Assembly (NCBI GenBank): GCA_963802635.1
Contig: CAWDJJ010000001.1
Coordinates: forward strand, 2,852,001-2,916,000
DNA length: 64,000 nt
DNA from: CAVTLG01 sp963802635
Lineage (GTDB): Bacteria > Chloroflexota > Ktedonobacteria > Ktedonobacterales > Ktedonobacteraceae
Reading direction: 5' to 3'
Shown here: one piece after another, positions 44,463-53,495 of the stretch
Layout of the letters: each line of letters starts with the position of its first letter
Numbering within the stretch: the stretch's first letter is position 1
Notes under the pieces: generated by a model
Database searches by the model: none
What the model was told of the DNA's origin: nothing
Seen by the model: only the letters and a program-made list of their open reading frames with translations
Made by a program: the position numbers and the translations under genes

Positions 44463-44645
44463 AAACGGGCCGCCGCAAGGGACGCAAAGACCTTTTTTCT
44501 TAGCTCAAGATAGCAGACAGGCTACCAAAAAGGTCTTCGCTCGGCCCCTACGCGAGCTTAAGTGTGAACCTTTCGCGTAGGGACAAGCCCTTGCGGTTGT
44601 CCACGTCGGGCTCGGTGCCCTCAAGTGGAATGTATTGGCCCGTTT
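44463..44645. repeat. MITE-like nested inverted repeat
   Basis: Four perfect stem pairs lie in 183 bases: AAACGGGCC 44463-44471 with 44637-44645; CCGCAAGGG 44473-44481 with 44588-44596; AGACCTTTTT 44488-44497 with 44527-44536; CCCTACGCGA 44546-44555 with 44573-44582. The outer stems enclose two inner hairpins. It fills the space between two convergent genes. A 26-base part recurs at 7331-7356 with three mismatches. A non-autonomous mobile repeat is likely, also acting as a bidirectional terminator. Confidence 0.65.
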
Positions 44646-44646
44646 G

Positions 44647-45903
44647 TCAGCCAAGCAGACTCTGTAATACCTGGAGCAAGCGGTCGACTTCGTCTCTCGT
44701 ATTATACAGGTGCAGGCTGACTCTGAGCGCATCCTCGCTTTCTGCTCCAGGGGCAGACATACAGTGATCCCCAGTGCGCACAAAAATAGCATGTTGTGCA
44801 AGAAAACTTCCCACTTCGCTGGAAGAGAGTCCTTCAAAGCGGAATGACACCAACCCATAGGCTTGCGCCGATCCCTGAAAACGCCTGGGTGGGACAAACG
44901 TCAGGTGGTCGAGTGTTTGCAGTTGTGTCACGAGATATGTTGTCAAAGCGGACAGATAGGCACGAATCGTCTCCATCCCAATGGACTGCAGAAAGGCCGT
45001 GGCAGCTCCGAGAGAAAGAATACCCGCAATATGCGGTGTCCCCGCTTCGAGCAGGTCTGGCATGTCTGCGGAGAGAAAATCCTCCGTTTCAACATGAATG
45101 GTGCTTGAACCACTCCCCCCACCGACGAGAGAGGGACGAAGCTGGCTGTGCCACGCTTGATCGACCCACAGCACGCCAATACCGGTCGATGCAAACATTT
45201 TATGTCCAGAAAACGCCAGAAAATCCACCCCAAGCTGTTGGACATTCACGTCGATGTGCCCAATGCTTTGAGACGCATCGAGTGCCAGCAACAGAGACCG
45301 TGGCAAGCGTGCTCGAATAGCTGCAATATCATTCAATGTGCCGTAGACATTATTGATATGGGTCAGCGCTACCAGCCGCGTTCTGGCCGTGACCTTCGAG
45401 AGGAGATCATAGTGATCGATGCGGCCAGCCTCATCTACGCCATAAAAAAGAATCTTCAGGGTAATGCCAAAATGGTGCAGCATCCGTTTCAGATTCAGCC
45501 AGGGAAGCGTCGACGATTTATGGTCATGAGCACACAGCAGAATTTCATCGCCATCGTGCAGGTTAGTCAGACCCCAGCAGAGGCAGATCCTATTGAAGCC
45601 ATCGGTTGCTCCTGCGGTAAAAACGACTTCGGAGGACGAGTGTGCGTGCAGAAAATGTGCCATGTTTTCCCGCACCGCCTGGACCTGTTCAGAGATTTCT
45701 GCTGCCCAGGCATAGCTGCCTCGGTCGATATTAACGGCCCGGCGATGATAGTCATTGACGGCCTGGATGACGCTGGCAGGTTTTTGTGTAGTTGCCGCAG
45801 AATCAAAATAGATTGTGGTAAGATGATCGAGAAAGACAGGAAACGCATCTCTTGCCAGCCCATTGAGGGTTAGGTGGGCAAGAGCACTTTGAGTTTCTAC
45901 CAT
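44647..45903 (-). CDS. Cysteine desulfurase (SufS-like, class V)
   Basis: The 418-residue enzyme has IYFDSAATTQKP, TAGATDGFNRICLCWG, LLALDASQSIGHIDV, FSGHKMFASTGIGVLW with the PLP lysine, and TGDHCMSAP with the catalytic cysteine. This is the SufS/CsdA pattern: it releases sulfur from cysteine as an enzyme persulfide. It is oriented leftward, convergent with the operon and divergent from the next class V gene (75 bases apart). There is no SufE or SufBCD nearby, so sulfur probably feeds the local pathway, perhaps the rhodanese domain. Confidence 0.87.
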   Translation of the reverse strand: MVETQSALAHLTLNGLARDAFPVFLDHLTTIYFDSAATTQKPASVIQAVNDYHRRAVNIDRGSYAWAAEISEQVQAVRENMAHFLHAHSSSEVVFTAGATDGFNRICLCWGLTNLHDGDEILLCAHDHKSSTLPWLNLKRMLHHFGITLKILFYGVDEAGRIDHYDLLSKVTARTRLVALTHINNVYGTLNDIAAIRARLPRSLLLALDASQSIGHIDVNVQQLGVDFLAFSGHKMFASTGIGVLWVDQAWHSQLRPSLVGGGSGSSTIHVETEDFLSADMPDLLEAGTPHIAGILSLGAATAFLQSIGMETIRAYLSALTTYLVTQLQTLDHLTFVPPRRFQGSAQAYGLVSFRFEGLSSSEVGSFLAQHAIFVRTGDHCMSAPGAESEDALRVSLHLYNTRDEVDRLLQVLQSLLG

Positions 45904-45978
45904 AATGTCCTCTTCTCTAGTATCATGAGCTATTGTATCATCATTTCACCGTTTTGCCAAGGATGAAAGGAGCCTCCA

Positions 45979-47148
45979 TTGTCAGATGTGACCCACCTCC
46001 AGCACATTCGTCAGGAAATGCCCGCAACGCTCAAACAGATCTACCTCAATACCGGAACATTTGGTCCTCTGCCCACCTGTGTGATGCAAGCGATGCAAGA
46101 ACGTATGCAGGCGGAATGGCAAGATGGGCGTCTGGGTACTCAAGCGTTTCACGATCTTGCGGATATCTATGCACAGGCACGCCAGAGCACCGCACGATTG
46201 CTCAATGCGGATCTGTCCGAGATTGCTCTGACCGAGAGTACCGGCGAGGGGATGAATGTCATCAGCTCTGGCTTCAACTGGCAAGCAGGCGATGAGGTGA
46301 TCACGACGAATCACGAACATATCAGTGCACTGCTCCCACTCTTTCAGCTACGCGACCGTTTCGGCATCATCGTGCGCATGGTTGATCTTGGTCCCCGCGC
46401 TGACCGTCCACTCCTCGAAGCTATGCGCGCACTAATCTCCACACGCACCCGTCTGATTGCTCTCTCCCATGTTACCTGGACCACTGGGACACGTCTCGAT
46501 GTGCGTGCGGTGACACAACTGGGGCAGGAATATGCTATTCCTGTCCTGATTGACGGAGCACAAGCTGCAGGGGCTATTCCTCTGGATGTCAAAGCGCTGG
46601 ATGTTGATTTCTACGCTCTCCCGATGCAGAAGTGGCTCTGTGGACCTGATGGGACAGGGGCACTCTACATCAGACGGAAATCTCTGGATTCTGTGGCACC
46701 AACATTTGTTGGCTACTGGTCCGTCAAAGATGAAGAGAGCGCGGTATGGGAATTGCATGAGACCGCCCAACGTTTCGAGTCTGGTGGTCGGCAGACAGCA
46801 GCGCTAGCGGGTCAGGGGGCAGTACTCACCTGGCTGGAACAGTTCGTTGGCTATCCCTGGCTCTTTGAACGTATCAAATGTCTGCATGTCTATGCCTGTT
46901 CTGCGCTCCAGCAGATACCCGATCTCACACTGCTTACCCCCAGACCAGGAGATAGCGGCTTGTTGACATTCACCCCGGAGGGACACGATGAAGCCGAAAT
47001 CCTCAGACGGCTCCAGGAGCAGTATAGCATCCAGATTCGCTCTATTCCGGGCCTGAAAGCGCTGCGTCTCTCAACAGGGTTTTATAACACTGAAGAGGAG
47101 ATCGATACCCTGGTACAAACACTCACGGAACTATTGAGCATGCTCTAG
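45979..47148 (+). CDS. Class V aminotransferase-fold PLP enzyme (isopenicillin N epimerase-like)
   Basis: The 389-residue enzyme has IYLNTGTFGPLP, ALTESTGEGMNVI, VLIDGAQAAGAIPLDV and YALPMQKWLCGPDGTGALYI with an intact PLP lysine. There is no desulfurase cysteine loop, so it is closer to isopenicillin N epimerase, EgtE-like C-S lyases and kynureninase relatives than to SufS. A TTG start at 45979 has AAAGGAG seven bases upstream. It diverges from the SufS-like gene and is the third class V paralogue within 4 kb. Confidence 0.82.
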   Translation: MSDVTHLQHIRQEMPATLKQIYLNTGTFGPLPTCVMQAMQERMQAEWQDGRLGTQAFHDLADIYAQARQSTARLLNADLSEIALTESTGEGMNVISSGFNWQAGDEVITTNHEHISALLPLFQLRDRFGIIVRMVDLGPRADRPLLEAMRALISTRTRLIALSHVTWTTGTRLDVRAVTQLGQEYAIPVLIDGAQAAGAIPLDVKALDVDFYALPMQKWLCGPDGTGALYIRRKSLDSVAPTFVGYWSVKDEESAVWELHETAQRFESGGRQTAALAGQGAVLTWLEQFVGYPWLFERIKCLHVYACSALQQIPDLTLLTPRPGDSGLLTFTPEGHDEAEILRRLQEQYSIQIRSIPGLKALRLSTGFYNTEEEIDTLVQTLTELLSML

Positions 47149-47178
47149 CACGGATGACAGAAGAAGGGTGTGTATATC

Positions 47179-48132
47179 TCATGCGTGCATTCCCTCTCCT
47201 CGCTCCCTCTCTGTTGGAAATGCTCCACCTTCTGGCCTCGTCTTTGCTCGTAGCCATTGGTTTCCCACGGCGACCAGATAGATGATGAAGCCCAGCATGC
47301 TGATATCAAAACTCACCGGATAGGAGAGATAGAAGGCAATTGTCAAGCTCGCCCAGGTAATCAATAAGGCCAGGAGAGCCGAAAGCAGCAGGCCAAGGAA
47401 CGGACGCGTCACCATTTTTCGGATGCTTGCTGCTGGCGTGACCAGAAGCGCAAAAACCAACAAGGCTCCCACCGCTGGCACCGCTTCAGCGACGGTGATG
47501 CCTAGCAGGATGAGAAAGAGCGCGTCTAAGAGCCGTACCCGCAGACCTCGCGCCATCGCCACCTCCGGGTCAATTGAGGCAAATAGCAAGGGGCGTGCCA
47601 TTGCCAGCAGCGTCAGGCTGGTTGCCGCGCCTACCCCCGCAACAATCCACGCGGTTTGGGCATCGACACCAAAAATCGAACCAAAGAGCACTCCCACACC
47701 TATCGCAATGTTCGTATTGGCAACCGGACTGGAGAGGTAGAGTCCAAGAAACAGAGCTCCTAGTCCCAGAACCCAGGCCATGACGGTGCCGATAGCCACA
47801 TCACGCGAGCGCCCACTGGTCTTGCCAAGCTGCCCCATACCAACGCCTACCACGATAGAGCCGCCAAAGAGTCCGAGATAGGGGTTGATTCCGACGAACG
47901 CAGCCGCCATTGCCCCGGCAAAGCCCACATGCGAGAGGGCATCGCTGGCAAAGGTCTGACGACGGAGCAGGACATAATAGCCCACCAATCCTGAACTTAC
48001 CGCAATGAGCGAACCAGCCAGGAAGGCGTTGCGCATAAAATCGACTGCCAGCATCTGTTGGATGTCCGCTATCAGGTTCCAGGAAAAAGGCTGCAAGGCT
48101 GCAAGCGCGAGGCCATGTGCCATCGTGTTCAT
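47179..48132 (-). CDS. Zn/Mn ABC transporter permease (ABC-3), copy 2
   Basis: The 317-residue protein has about eight transmembrane segments and the ABC-3 family pattern: FMRNAFLAGSLIAVSSGLVGYYVLLR, TFASDALSHVGFAG and GALLVFALLVTPAA. It belongs to the ZnuB/MntB/TroC group. It is the last gene of the leftward operon and overlaps the previous permease by four bases. The two permeases are paralogues of equal length, suggesting a heterodimeric channel as in TroCD. Confidence 0.87.
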   Translation of the reverse strand: MNTMAHGLALAALQPFSWNLIADIQQMLAVDFMRNAFLAGSLIAVSSGLVGYYVLLRRQTFASDALSHVGFAGAMAAAFVGINPYLGLFGGSIVVGVGMGQLGKTSGRSRDVAIGTVMAWVLGLGALFLGLYLSSPVANTNIAIGVGVLFGSIFGVDAQTAWIVAGVGAATSLTLLAMARPLLFASIDPEVAMARGLRVRLLDALFLILLGITVAEAVPAVGALLVFALLVTPAASIRKMVTRPFLGLLLSALLALLITWASLTIAFYLSYPVSFDISMLGFIIYLVAVGNQWLRAKTRPEGGAFPTERERGEGMHA

Positions 48133-49082
48133 CGCGTGCCTCCTTCCGAGACGTTTGGCAGCCGATCCGCAGGGAGTAGTCGCCCTTTGAAAAGACGTGG
48201 TCCATCCTTGATGAGGCGCACCACGAGGTAGGTGGCAAAGGCTAGCGTGGTAATGAAAAAGCCCAGTGAATACGGAAGATAGTAGGCGATTGTCAGCCCT
48301 CCCCAGGTAAAAAGCAGTGCCAGTACCACGGAGAGCAGCAGGGCATATGCTGGACGAACAATGAGCTGTTCCGCAATGGCTGCTGGTGTGACCAGGAGCG
48401 CGAAGATGAGCAGGACCCCGACGATCTGGACCGCTTCGGCGACAGCGAGCGCAAGGATGACCAGGAACACCATGCTAAGGAGGGAGATGGGCAGGCCTTT
48501 CGCCGCTGCAACCTCTTCATCCAGCGAGGCAAATAACAATGGGCGATACAGGATGCCGAGCGCCAGTAGGGTAACGGCTCCGACGATCAGTGCGATGAAG
48601 ACCTCCTGTTCGCTGATGCCCAGGATCTCGCCAAACAGGACCGAGTACGCATCCGTGCTATAGCCCTTATACAACGATATGAAGAGCAGTCCCAGGCCAA
48701 GTGCCGTTGCCAGAATAATTCCCACGGCAACATCGCGCTCCGCAAGACGCTTGCCAAGCACGCCGATCCCGAGCGCGCCAACCAGGGTGAATGCTAGCAA
48801 TCCGAAGACAGGATTAACGCCGATGAAGACCGCGCCAGCGGCTCCCGCGAAGCCAATGTTCGCGAGCGTGTGGCTGGCAAAGGCCATACCACGCAGTACG
48901 ACAAAATAGCCCACGGCTCCCGCAACCACCGCGATGATGGTGCCTGCAAGGAAGGCATGGCGCATAAAATCATACTGAAAGATATCCTGCCAGTCCGCCA
49001 CCAGATCCCAGGAAAAGGTTGGTTGCCCAAGCGATCCTAGAGGGAGGCGAAACAGCAGGAGGAATGGTAGTGTTACATGCAT
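48129..49082 (-). CDS. Zn/Mn ABC transporter permease (ABC-3), copy 1
   Basis: The 317-residue protein has about eight transmembrane segments and the same signatures: FMRHAFLAGTIIAVVAGAVGYFVVLR, MAFASHTLANIGFAGA and GVLLIFALLVTPAA. It starts 33 bases after the ATPase gene and ends in a four-base overlap with its paralogue. It should form the membrane channel of a divalent metal importer. Confidence 0.87.
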   Translation of the reverse strand: MHVTLPFLLLFRLPLGSLGQPTFSWDLVADWQDIFQYDFMRHAFLAGTIIAVVAGAVGYFVVLRGMAFASHTLANIGFAGAAGAVFIGVNPVFGLLAFTLVGALGIGVLGKRLAERDVAVGIILATALGLGLLFISLYKGYSTDAYSVLFGEILGISEQEVFIALIVGAVTLLALGILYRPLLFASLDEEVAAAKGLPISLLSMVFLVILALAVAEAVQIVGVLLIFALLVTPAAIAEQLIVRPAYALLLSVVLALLFTWGGLTIAYYLPYSLGFFITTLAFATYLVVRLIKDGPRLFKGRLLPADRLPNVSEGGTR

Positions 49083-49115
49083 AACGATCCTCTTCTTTTC
49101 CCTCTCTGCCAGAGA

Positions 49116-50069
49116 CTACTGTTCACGCGGGTGTCCCTCCACCTCTTCCAGGCCCACGACAAACACGCGCCCCTGGCTATCGCGTACCACCTCGACTGGC
49201 GCGTCATAGAGATGGCTCAACTGTTGCGTGGTAATAATCTTCTCTACGGTGCCGACCGCTACCTGACCGCGCGCAACATAGAGCACCCTATCGACAACAG
49301 GCAAGACCGGGTTGATATCGTGCGTGACCAGGAGCACCGTAATGCCCCACTCACGGGCGAGCCGAGCGATCAGGTGTGCAATCCCAACCTGGCTACGCAT
49401 ATCCAGGCTGGCTAATGGCTCATCCAGCAACAGTAAACGTGGTCGCCCAACCAGCGCCTGGGCTAAGAACAGCCGCTGCTGCTCGCCCCCCGACAAGTGC
49501 CCGATTGGGCGATCAGCATACGCGGTAGCCTCCACTGCGGATAACGCTTCCGCTACGCGTTCTTGCTCTTGCCTGCGCTTTGGACCAGGGAGCGCAAAGC
49601 CCCAGCGTAGACCATCCAGCCCGAGCATCACTAGATCACGTCCCCGTACCGGCAAATCAGGATCAAGGAGGCGACGCTGCGGCACATAGCCAATGGCGCG
49701 ATTGCCCCGCTGTGGGGTACGTCCCAACACGTGCACGTTGCCCTCGCTTGGCTGGAGCAAGCCAAGCAACAAGCGCAGAAGGGTCGATTTGCCCGCCCCA
49801 TTGGGACCCAGGATCGCCACGAACTCCCCTGGTTCCAGCGCGAACGTCGCGTGACGCCAGATCGTTCGCCTGCCCATGTGCACAGCGACATCTTGAAATG
49901 CGACGATGCTAGTGCGTGTCTCGCCCTCCTCCGAGATCACGTGGTCTGGTTGATCTCCCAGAGACGGTGTCGCCTGGGTAGCGAAGGAGTGCGTGCTCAC
50001 ATCAGTTTTATCCATCAAAGTTCTCCTGAGAGAGGTGAACGCGAGGCATCCTGTCTCGTATTCTCTCAA
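49116..50069 (-). CDS. Zn/Mn ABC transporter ATP-binding protein
   Basis: The 317-residue protein has Walker A GPNGAGKSTLLRLLLG, the signature HLSGGEQQRLFLAQAL, Walker B LLLLDEPLASLDMRS and the switch histidine in VLLVTHDINPVLP. An unconserved N-terminal stretch of about 55 residues and a C-terminal tail exceed the usual 230-250 residues of ZnuC/MntA. It lies three bases after the binding-protein gene stop and powers the importer encoded by the operon. Confidence 0.9.
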   Translation of the reverse strand: MREYETGCLAFTSLRRTLMDKTDVSTHSFATQATPSLGDQPDHVISEEGETRTSIVAFQDVAVHMGRRTIWRHATFALEPGEFVAILGPNGAGKSTLLRLLLGLLQPSEGNVHVLGRTPQRGNRAIGYVPQRRLLDPDLPVRGRDLVMLGLDGLRWGFALPGPKRRQEQERVAEALSAVEATAYADRPIGHLSGGEQQRLFLAQALVGRPRLLLLDEPLASLDMRSQVGIAHLIARLAREWGITVLLVTHDINPVLPVVDRVLYVARGQVAVGTVEKIITTQQLSHLYDAPVEVVRDSQGRVFVVGLEEVEGHPREQ

Positions 50070-50072
50070 CTC

Positions 50073-51005
50073 TTACTGGCCTAAGGCCTTTGCATTGAGC
50101 GCGTTTTGCAGTACCAGCAGTTGCGCGTTCTGCCAATCCTGGAAGCTGACATCGGCGGGTTGAATAGTTTCCGAGACGCCAACAATGGGGATGTTCTGCT
50201 GCGCAGCGAACTGCTTGATCGTGTTCGTCACATCGGTAACGGTCTGCACATTATAGATCAGCACCGTGATCTGCTTACTTTTCACCTGTTGCTCAAAGGT
50301 CACGACACTGGAGGCAGGAGGATCGTTGCCTTCGGCAATTGCCTCCATAAAATCTGGCGGCGAGATCAGATCCAACCCCAGCGCATTCGCCATATAGACA
50401 AAAATATTTTCGGTGGCACCCACTTTTTGCCCTGCAAACTTAGTCTTGATTTCATTGATGCGCTGGTGATAGGTGCTCAGCGCATGTTCAAACGCGCTCC
50501 GCTGCTGGGTAAAATACGTCGCATCCGCAGGATCAAGTGACTGGTAATCTTTCGTGATCTGGTTCGCCACTTCCTCAACGTAGGTCGGATTATACCAAAG
50601 GTGAGGGTTGTCGCCCTCTTTTTTGCCGACGAGATCTCCCGCGATAAAGACCTTGCGTCCGCTGACCGGATTAGCAGCGAGCAATTTCTGGGCCCAGGTA
50701 TCGTAGCCTACCCCGTTTAAGAGCACATAATTGGCCTGGGCAAAGAGACGCGCATCCGCCGTATTGCTTTCGTACTCGTGGGGGTCAGCATTGGGGTCGG
50801 TGACAATGCTGGTCACATTGACATGTGTGCCACCCAACTGGGTGGCAATGCTGCCCCAGAAGTTTTCGCCAGCCACCACTTGTAACGTTTTGCTACCAGA
50901 AGTGCTGGTGTTGGTCGCATTTCCGGTGCCTCCACAAGCATTCAACAACAGGACGAACAGAAGTCCGCACGAGAATAAGAGCGATAATTTTCGCAGGTGA
51001 GACAT
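50073..51005 (-). CDS. Zn/Mn ABC transporter substrate-binding lipoprotein (ZnuA-like)
   Basis: The 310-residue protein has a signal with lipobox LLLNACGG, then a cluster A-I binding domain: VAGENFWGSIATQLGG, TDPNADPHEYE with a metal histidine, NPHLWYNPTYVEEVANQI with a second, and a late GVSETIQPAD. There is no histidine-rich loop like that of E. coli ZnuA, which leaves both zinc and manganese possible. ATG 51005 lies about nine bases after GAGGAGG. It is the first gene of the four-gene leftward operon. Confidence 0.9.
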   Translation of the reverse strand: MSHLRKLSLLFSCGLLFVLLLNACGGTGNATNTSTSGSKTLQVVAGENFWGSIATQLGGTHVNVTSIVTDPNADPHEYESNTADARLFAQANYVLLNGVGYDTWAQKLLAANPVSGRKVFIAGDLVGKKEGDNPHLWYNPTYVEEVANQITKDYQSLDPADATYFTQQRSAFEHALSTYHQRINEIKTKFAGQKVGATENIFVYMANALGLDLISPPDFMEAIAEGNDPPASSVVTFEQQVKSKQITVLIYNVQTVTDVTNTIKQFAAQQNIPIVGVSETIQPADVSFQDWQNAQLLVLQNALNAKALGQ

Positions 51006-51076
51006 GCACATATTCCTCCTCAGAATAGGATAACGCTTAGTTAATAAAGAAACGTTGTCTCAATAGTAATATGTAA

Positions 51077-51105
51077 ACTATAGCATGCGTAATGCGTGCT
51101 GTCAA
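51077..51105 (-). promoter_or_regulatory. Promoter of the metal importer operon with overlapping dyad
   Basis: On the minus strand TTGACA (51105-51100), a 17-base spacer and TATAGT (51082-51077). The spacer holds repeated ACGCAT units, and an imperfect dyad ATAGT...ACTAT covers the -10 and start region. A metal-responsive repressor could bind there, but the site does not match a Zur or MntR consensus that I can name. Confidence 0.65.
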
Positions 51106-51560
51106 TGATATAATATCTCATTAACAGAGCTTTCTCGGGTATGGTCAACTTGCTCGTAGGAATAGGGGACACTTTTTGTGCCTTTTGCCCGCTGTTTTCA
51201 GAAGAAGAAAACCATCCTTGTAGCTCACATTGCAAGGGTGATTTTTCAGGCTCAAAATCCTGCAATAAGAGATACATTCTATGGTATGATAGTAATAGGA
51301 TCGCTATACATTGACGAGAGAGTGTGACATAGGCCAACAACCATTACGATCATAGCATACAATTTATAATTATTCACATTTTTGCGTTTATTGAAAGAGT
51401 GCCAGTTTTACGTGAATATGACGAAAGGGGTAACTATTCAGCCAGCAACTCTTCTATTCCATAGGAGGAAATGCTATTCTACGAGAAGGAATGTTATCAT
51501 TTGCGCAACTGTCCACTTGCTATCGAGATATATTACACGCCAGGAATCGGAGACTAACAT
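51106..51560. other. Intergenic region upstream of the pyrophosphatase gene
   Basis: About 450 bases. A terminator-like hairpin reads rightward: CATCCTTG 51213-51220 with CAAGGGTG 51233-51240, then ATTTTT. No gene precedes it on that strand, so it may be an attenuator in the pyrophosphatase leader. I looked for a fluoride or manganese riboswitch motif and saw none. Confidence 0.4.
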
Positions 51561-53213
51561 ATGACACGACCTATTTATGTACTTGGACATAAAAATTCCG
51601 ACATGGATTCTGTCGCCTCTGCTTATGCCTATGCGCGATTATTGCAGCTACAAGGTGAAGATCAGGCCATTGCTGCTCGTCATGGAGAACTGAAGCCCGA
51701 GGTAAGTTTTGTGCTCGAACGGCAGCATGTGGAAGCTCCTGAAGCATTGGAGGATGTCTACCTCCAGGTACGCGACGTCATGCGGCGCGGCATTATCTCC
51801 GCATCTATTGATCAACCTTTGCTAGAAGCGGGACAACTGCTACAAGAGCATGATCGCGGGTCTATGCCTGTCGTGGACGCAGAGAATAGAGTGCACGGTA
51901 TGATCTCACATGACGACTTTGCCAAATTATTCTTTAATGACCTGGACCCACAGGCAGTCAATCGCATTCCACTACGACGCGATAATCTGGTACGTACCCT
52001 CAAAGGCCGTGTCCTGGTAGAAGGTCGACGCACACTCGGTAATCGTGTGATCATTGGTGCCATGCAAGCTGAAACCATGGCCGATTACATTGAACCAGGC
52101 TGTCTTGTCATTCTTGGGGATCGCGAGAATGCCCAGCTAACGGCCATTGCACGCGGGGCTGCCGCTCTCGTCATCACGGGTGATCTCCTGGTAACTGAAC
52201 GTGCATTAAACGCTGCTCGACAGCATGGTGTTATGGTGATCAGCACAGGTCATCACACGTTCACCGTGGTACGCTTGATCAATTTGAGCATTCAAACACA
52301 AGAAATCATGAACCGCGAATTTAGTTTCTGCCATCCAGAAGATCATATGAGCGATATCCAACCTACGCTAGCACGCCTGCCTTCAATGTCAGTTGTCGAT
52401 AATGATGGACGGCTCGTCGGCTATATCTCACGCACAGATTTGATTAAGGCTCGCCCCAAACGCGTCATCCTGGTTGATCACAACGAACAATCACAGGCCG
52501 TAGATGGTATTGAAGAGGCGGAGTTGCTGGGCATTATCGACCACCACCGCATCGCCGATGTGCATACGAGCAAACCAATCATGTTCCGCGCCGATCCCGT
52601 AGGTTGCACTGGTACCATCATTGCAGGACTCTATCACGAGGCAGGCATTGCAATTCCGCGCGAAGTAGCCGGGCTGCTGCTAGCGGGTCTGCTTTATGAT
52701 ACGTTGATTCTGCGCTCTCCGACCTGTACGCCACGCGACGAGCGTGTGGCTGCCGAGCTGGCAGCCATTGCTAAAGAAGATATTGAAGAGTACGGACAGG
52801 CCATTTTCAAAGTTGCGGCGAGCGATCTGCATGAGAAAACAGCCGAAGCCTTGATCACTTCAGATTTCAAAGAATTCATTGTGCACGAGACCAGATTTGC
52901 CGTGGGTACGGTTGAAACAGCCAGTCCCGCCACTGTAGAAGAACGCATTCCAGAACTGCTCGCCACCATGCATAACATCGCTCTGAAACAAAACTACACG
53001 GCGTTTCTCTTTATGATCGTCGATATCATCAATTTGCGCTGCCACCTCTTGATTGATGGTGCCGAACAGGCTACTGCAGAAGCATTCGGTGCCCCACTGG
53101 AAGCCAACGGCCATTCTATCATTGTAGAGGATCTGGTCTCGCGTAAAAAGCAAGTTGTGCCATTACTGCCACGTATACAAGCGACACTCGCCGAAAAGAC
53201 AGGCACACGCTAA
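51561..53213 (+). CDS. Manganese-dependent inorganic pyrophosphatase (DHH-DHHA2) with CBS and DRTGG domains
   Basis: The 550-residue protein opens with VLGHKNSDMDSVASAYAYA, the metal-binding motif of family II pyrophosphatases. A CBS domain (VRDVMRRGIISASIDQPLLE), a DRTGG-like segment and a second CBS part (SVVDNDGRLVGYISRTDL) follow, then ILVDHNE, IIDHHRIAD and the DHHA2 domain. The enzyme hydrolyses pyrophosphate using Mn2+ and is regulated by nucleotides bound to the CBS pair. GGAG precedes ATG 51561. The neighbouring Zn/Mn importer may be relevant to metal supply. Confidence 0.9.
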   Translation: MTRPIYVLGHKNSDMDSVASAYAYARLLQLQGEDQAIAARHGELKPEVSFVLERQHVEAPEALEDVYLQVRDVMRRGIISASIDQPLLEAGQLLQEHDRGSMPVVDAENRVHGMISHDDFAKLFFNDLDPQAVNRIPLRRDNLVRTLKGRVLVEGRRTLGNRVIIGAMQAETMADYIEPGCLVILGDRENAQLTAIARGAAALVITGDLLVTERALNAARQHGVMVISTGHHTFTVVRLINLSIQTQEIMNREFSFCHPEDHMSDIQPTLARLPSMSVVDNDGRLVGYISRTDLIKARPKRVILVDHNEQSQAVDGIEEAELLGIIDHHRIADVHTSKPIMFRADPVGCTGTIIAGLYHEAGIAIPREVAGLLLAGLLYDTLILRSPTCTPRDERVAAELAAIAKEDIEEYGQAIFKVAASDLHEKTAEALITSDFKEFIVHETRFAVGTVETASPATVEERIPELLATMHNIALKQNYTAFLFMIVDIINLRCHLLIDGAEQATAEAFGAPLEANGHSIIVEDLVSRKKQVVPLLPRIQATLAEKTGTR

Positions 53214-53296
53214 AAATAACTACCAGACACTCATTATCTATGAGATATATTTGCCACTCTAGCCTTTTTTGGGATCACTAGATAGTGGGCACAACG

Positions 53297-53329
53297 CTCC
53301 TGGTTCTCCCTAGAAGCAGGAGTCTTTTT
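53297..53329 (+). terminator. Rho-independent terminator after the pyrophosphatase gene
   Basis: CTCCTG 53297-53302 pairs with CAGGAG 53317-53322, extended inside by TTC/GAA, and is followed by TCTTTTT. It lies 84 bases after the stop codon. Confidence 0.75.
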
Positions 53330-53495
53330 GTGCAACATACTCTTTAGCAGAGCGATATGACCATCTCCTCCGTTATCATAAGTAGGAGCATATATATACA
53401 AAAACACCTTTGTGTCCAGCAACGAAAGATGTTTTTTTATGAAGATTGGATCTTTTTTAACTTCACACGATGTGATAAGTAACATGGGAGGGAAC

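Noticed and set aside
51106..51560. Fluoride or manganese riboswitch before the pyrophosphatase gene
   Set aside because: Only a terminator-like hairpin is present; no aptamer consensus could be recognised.
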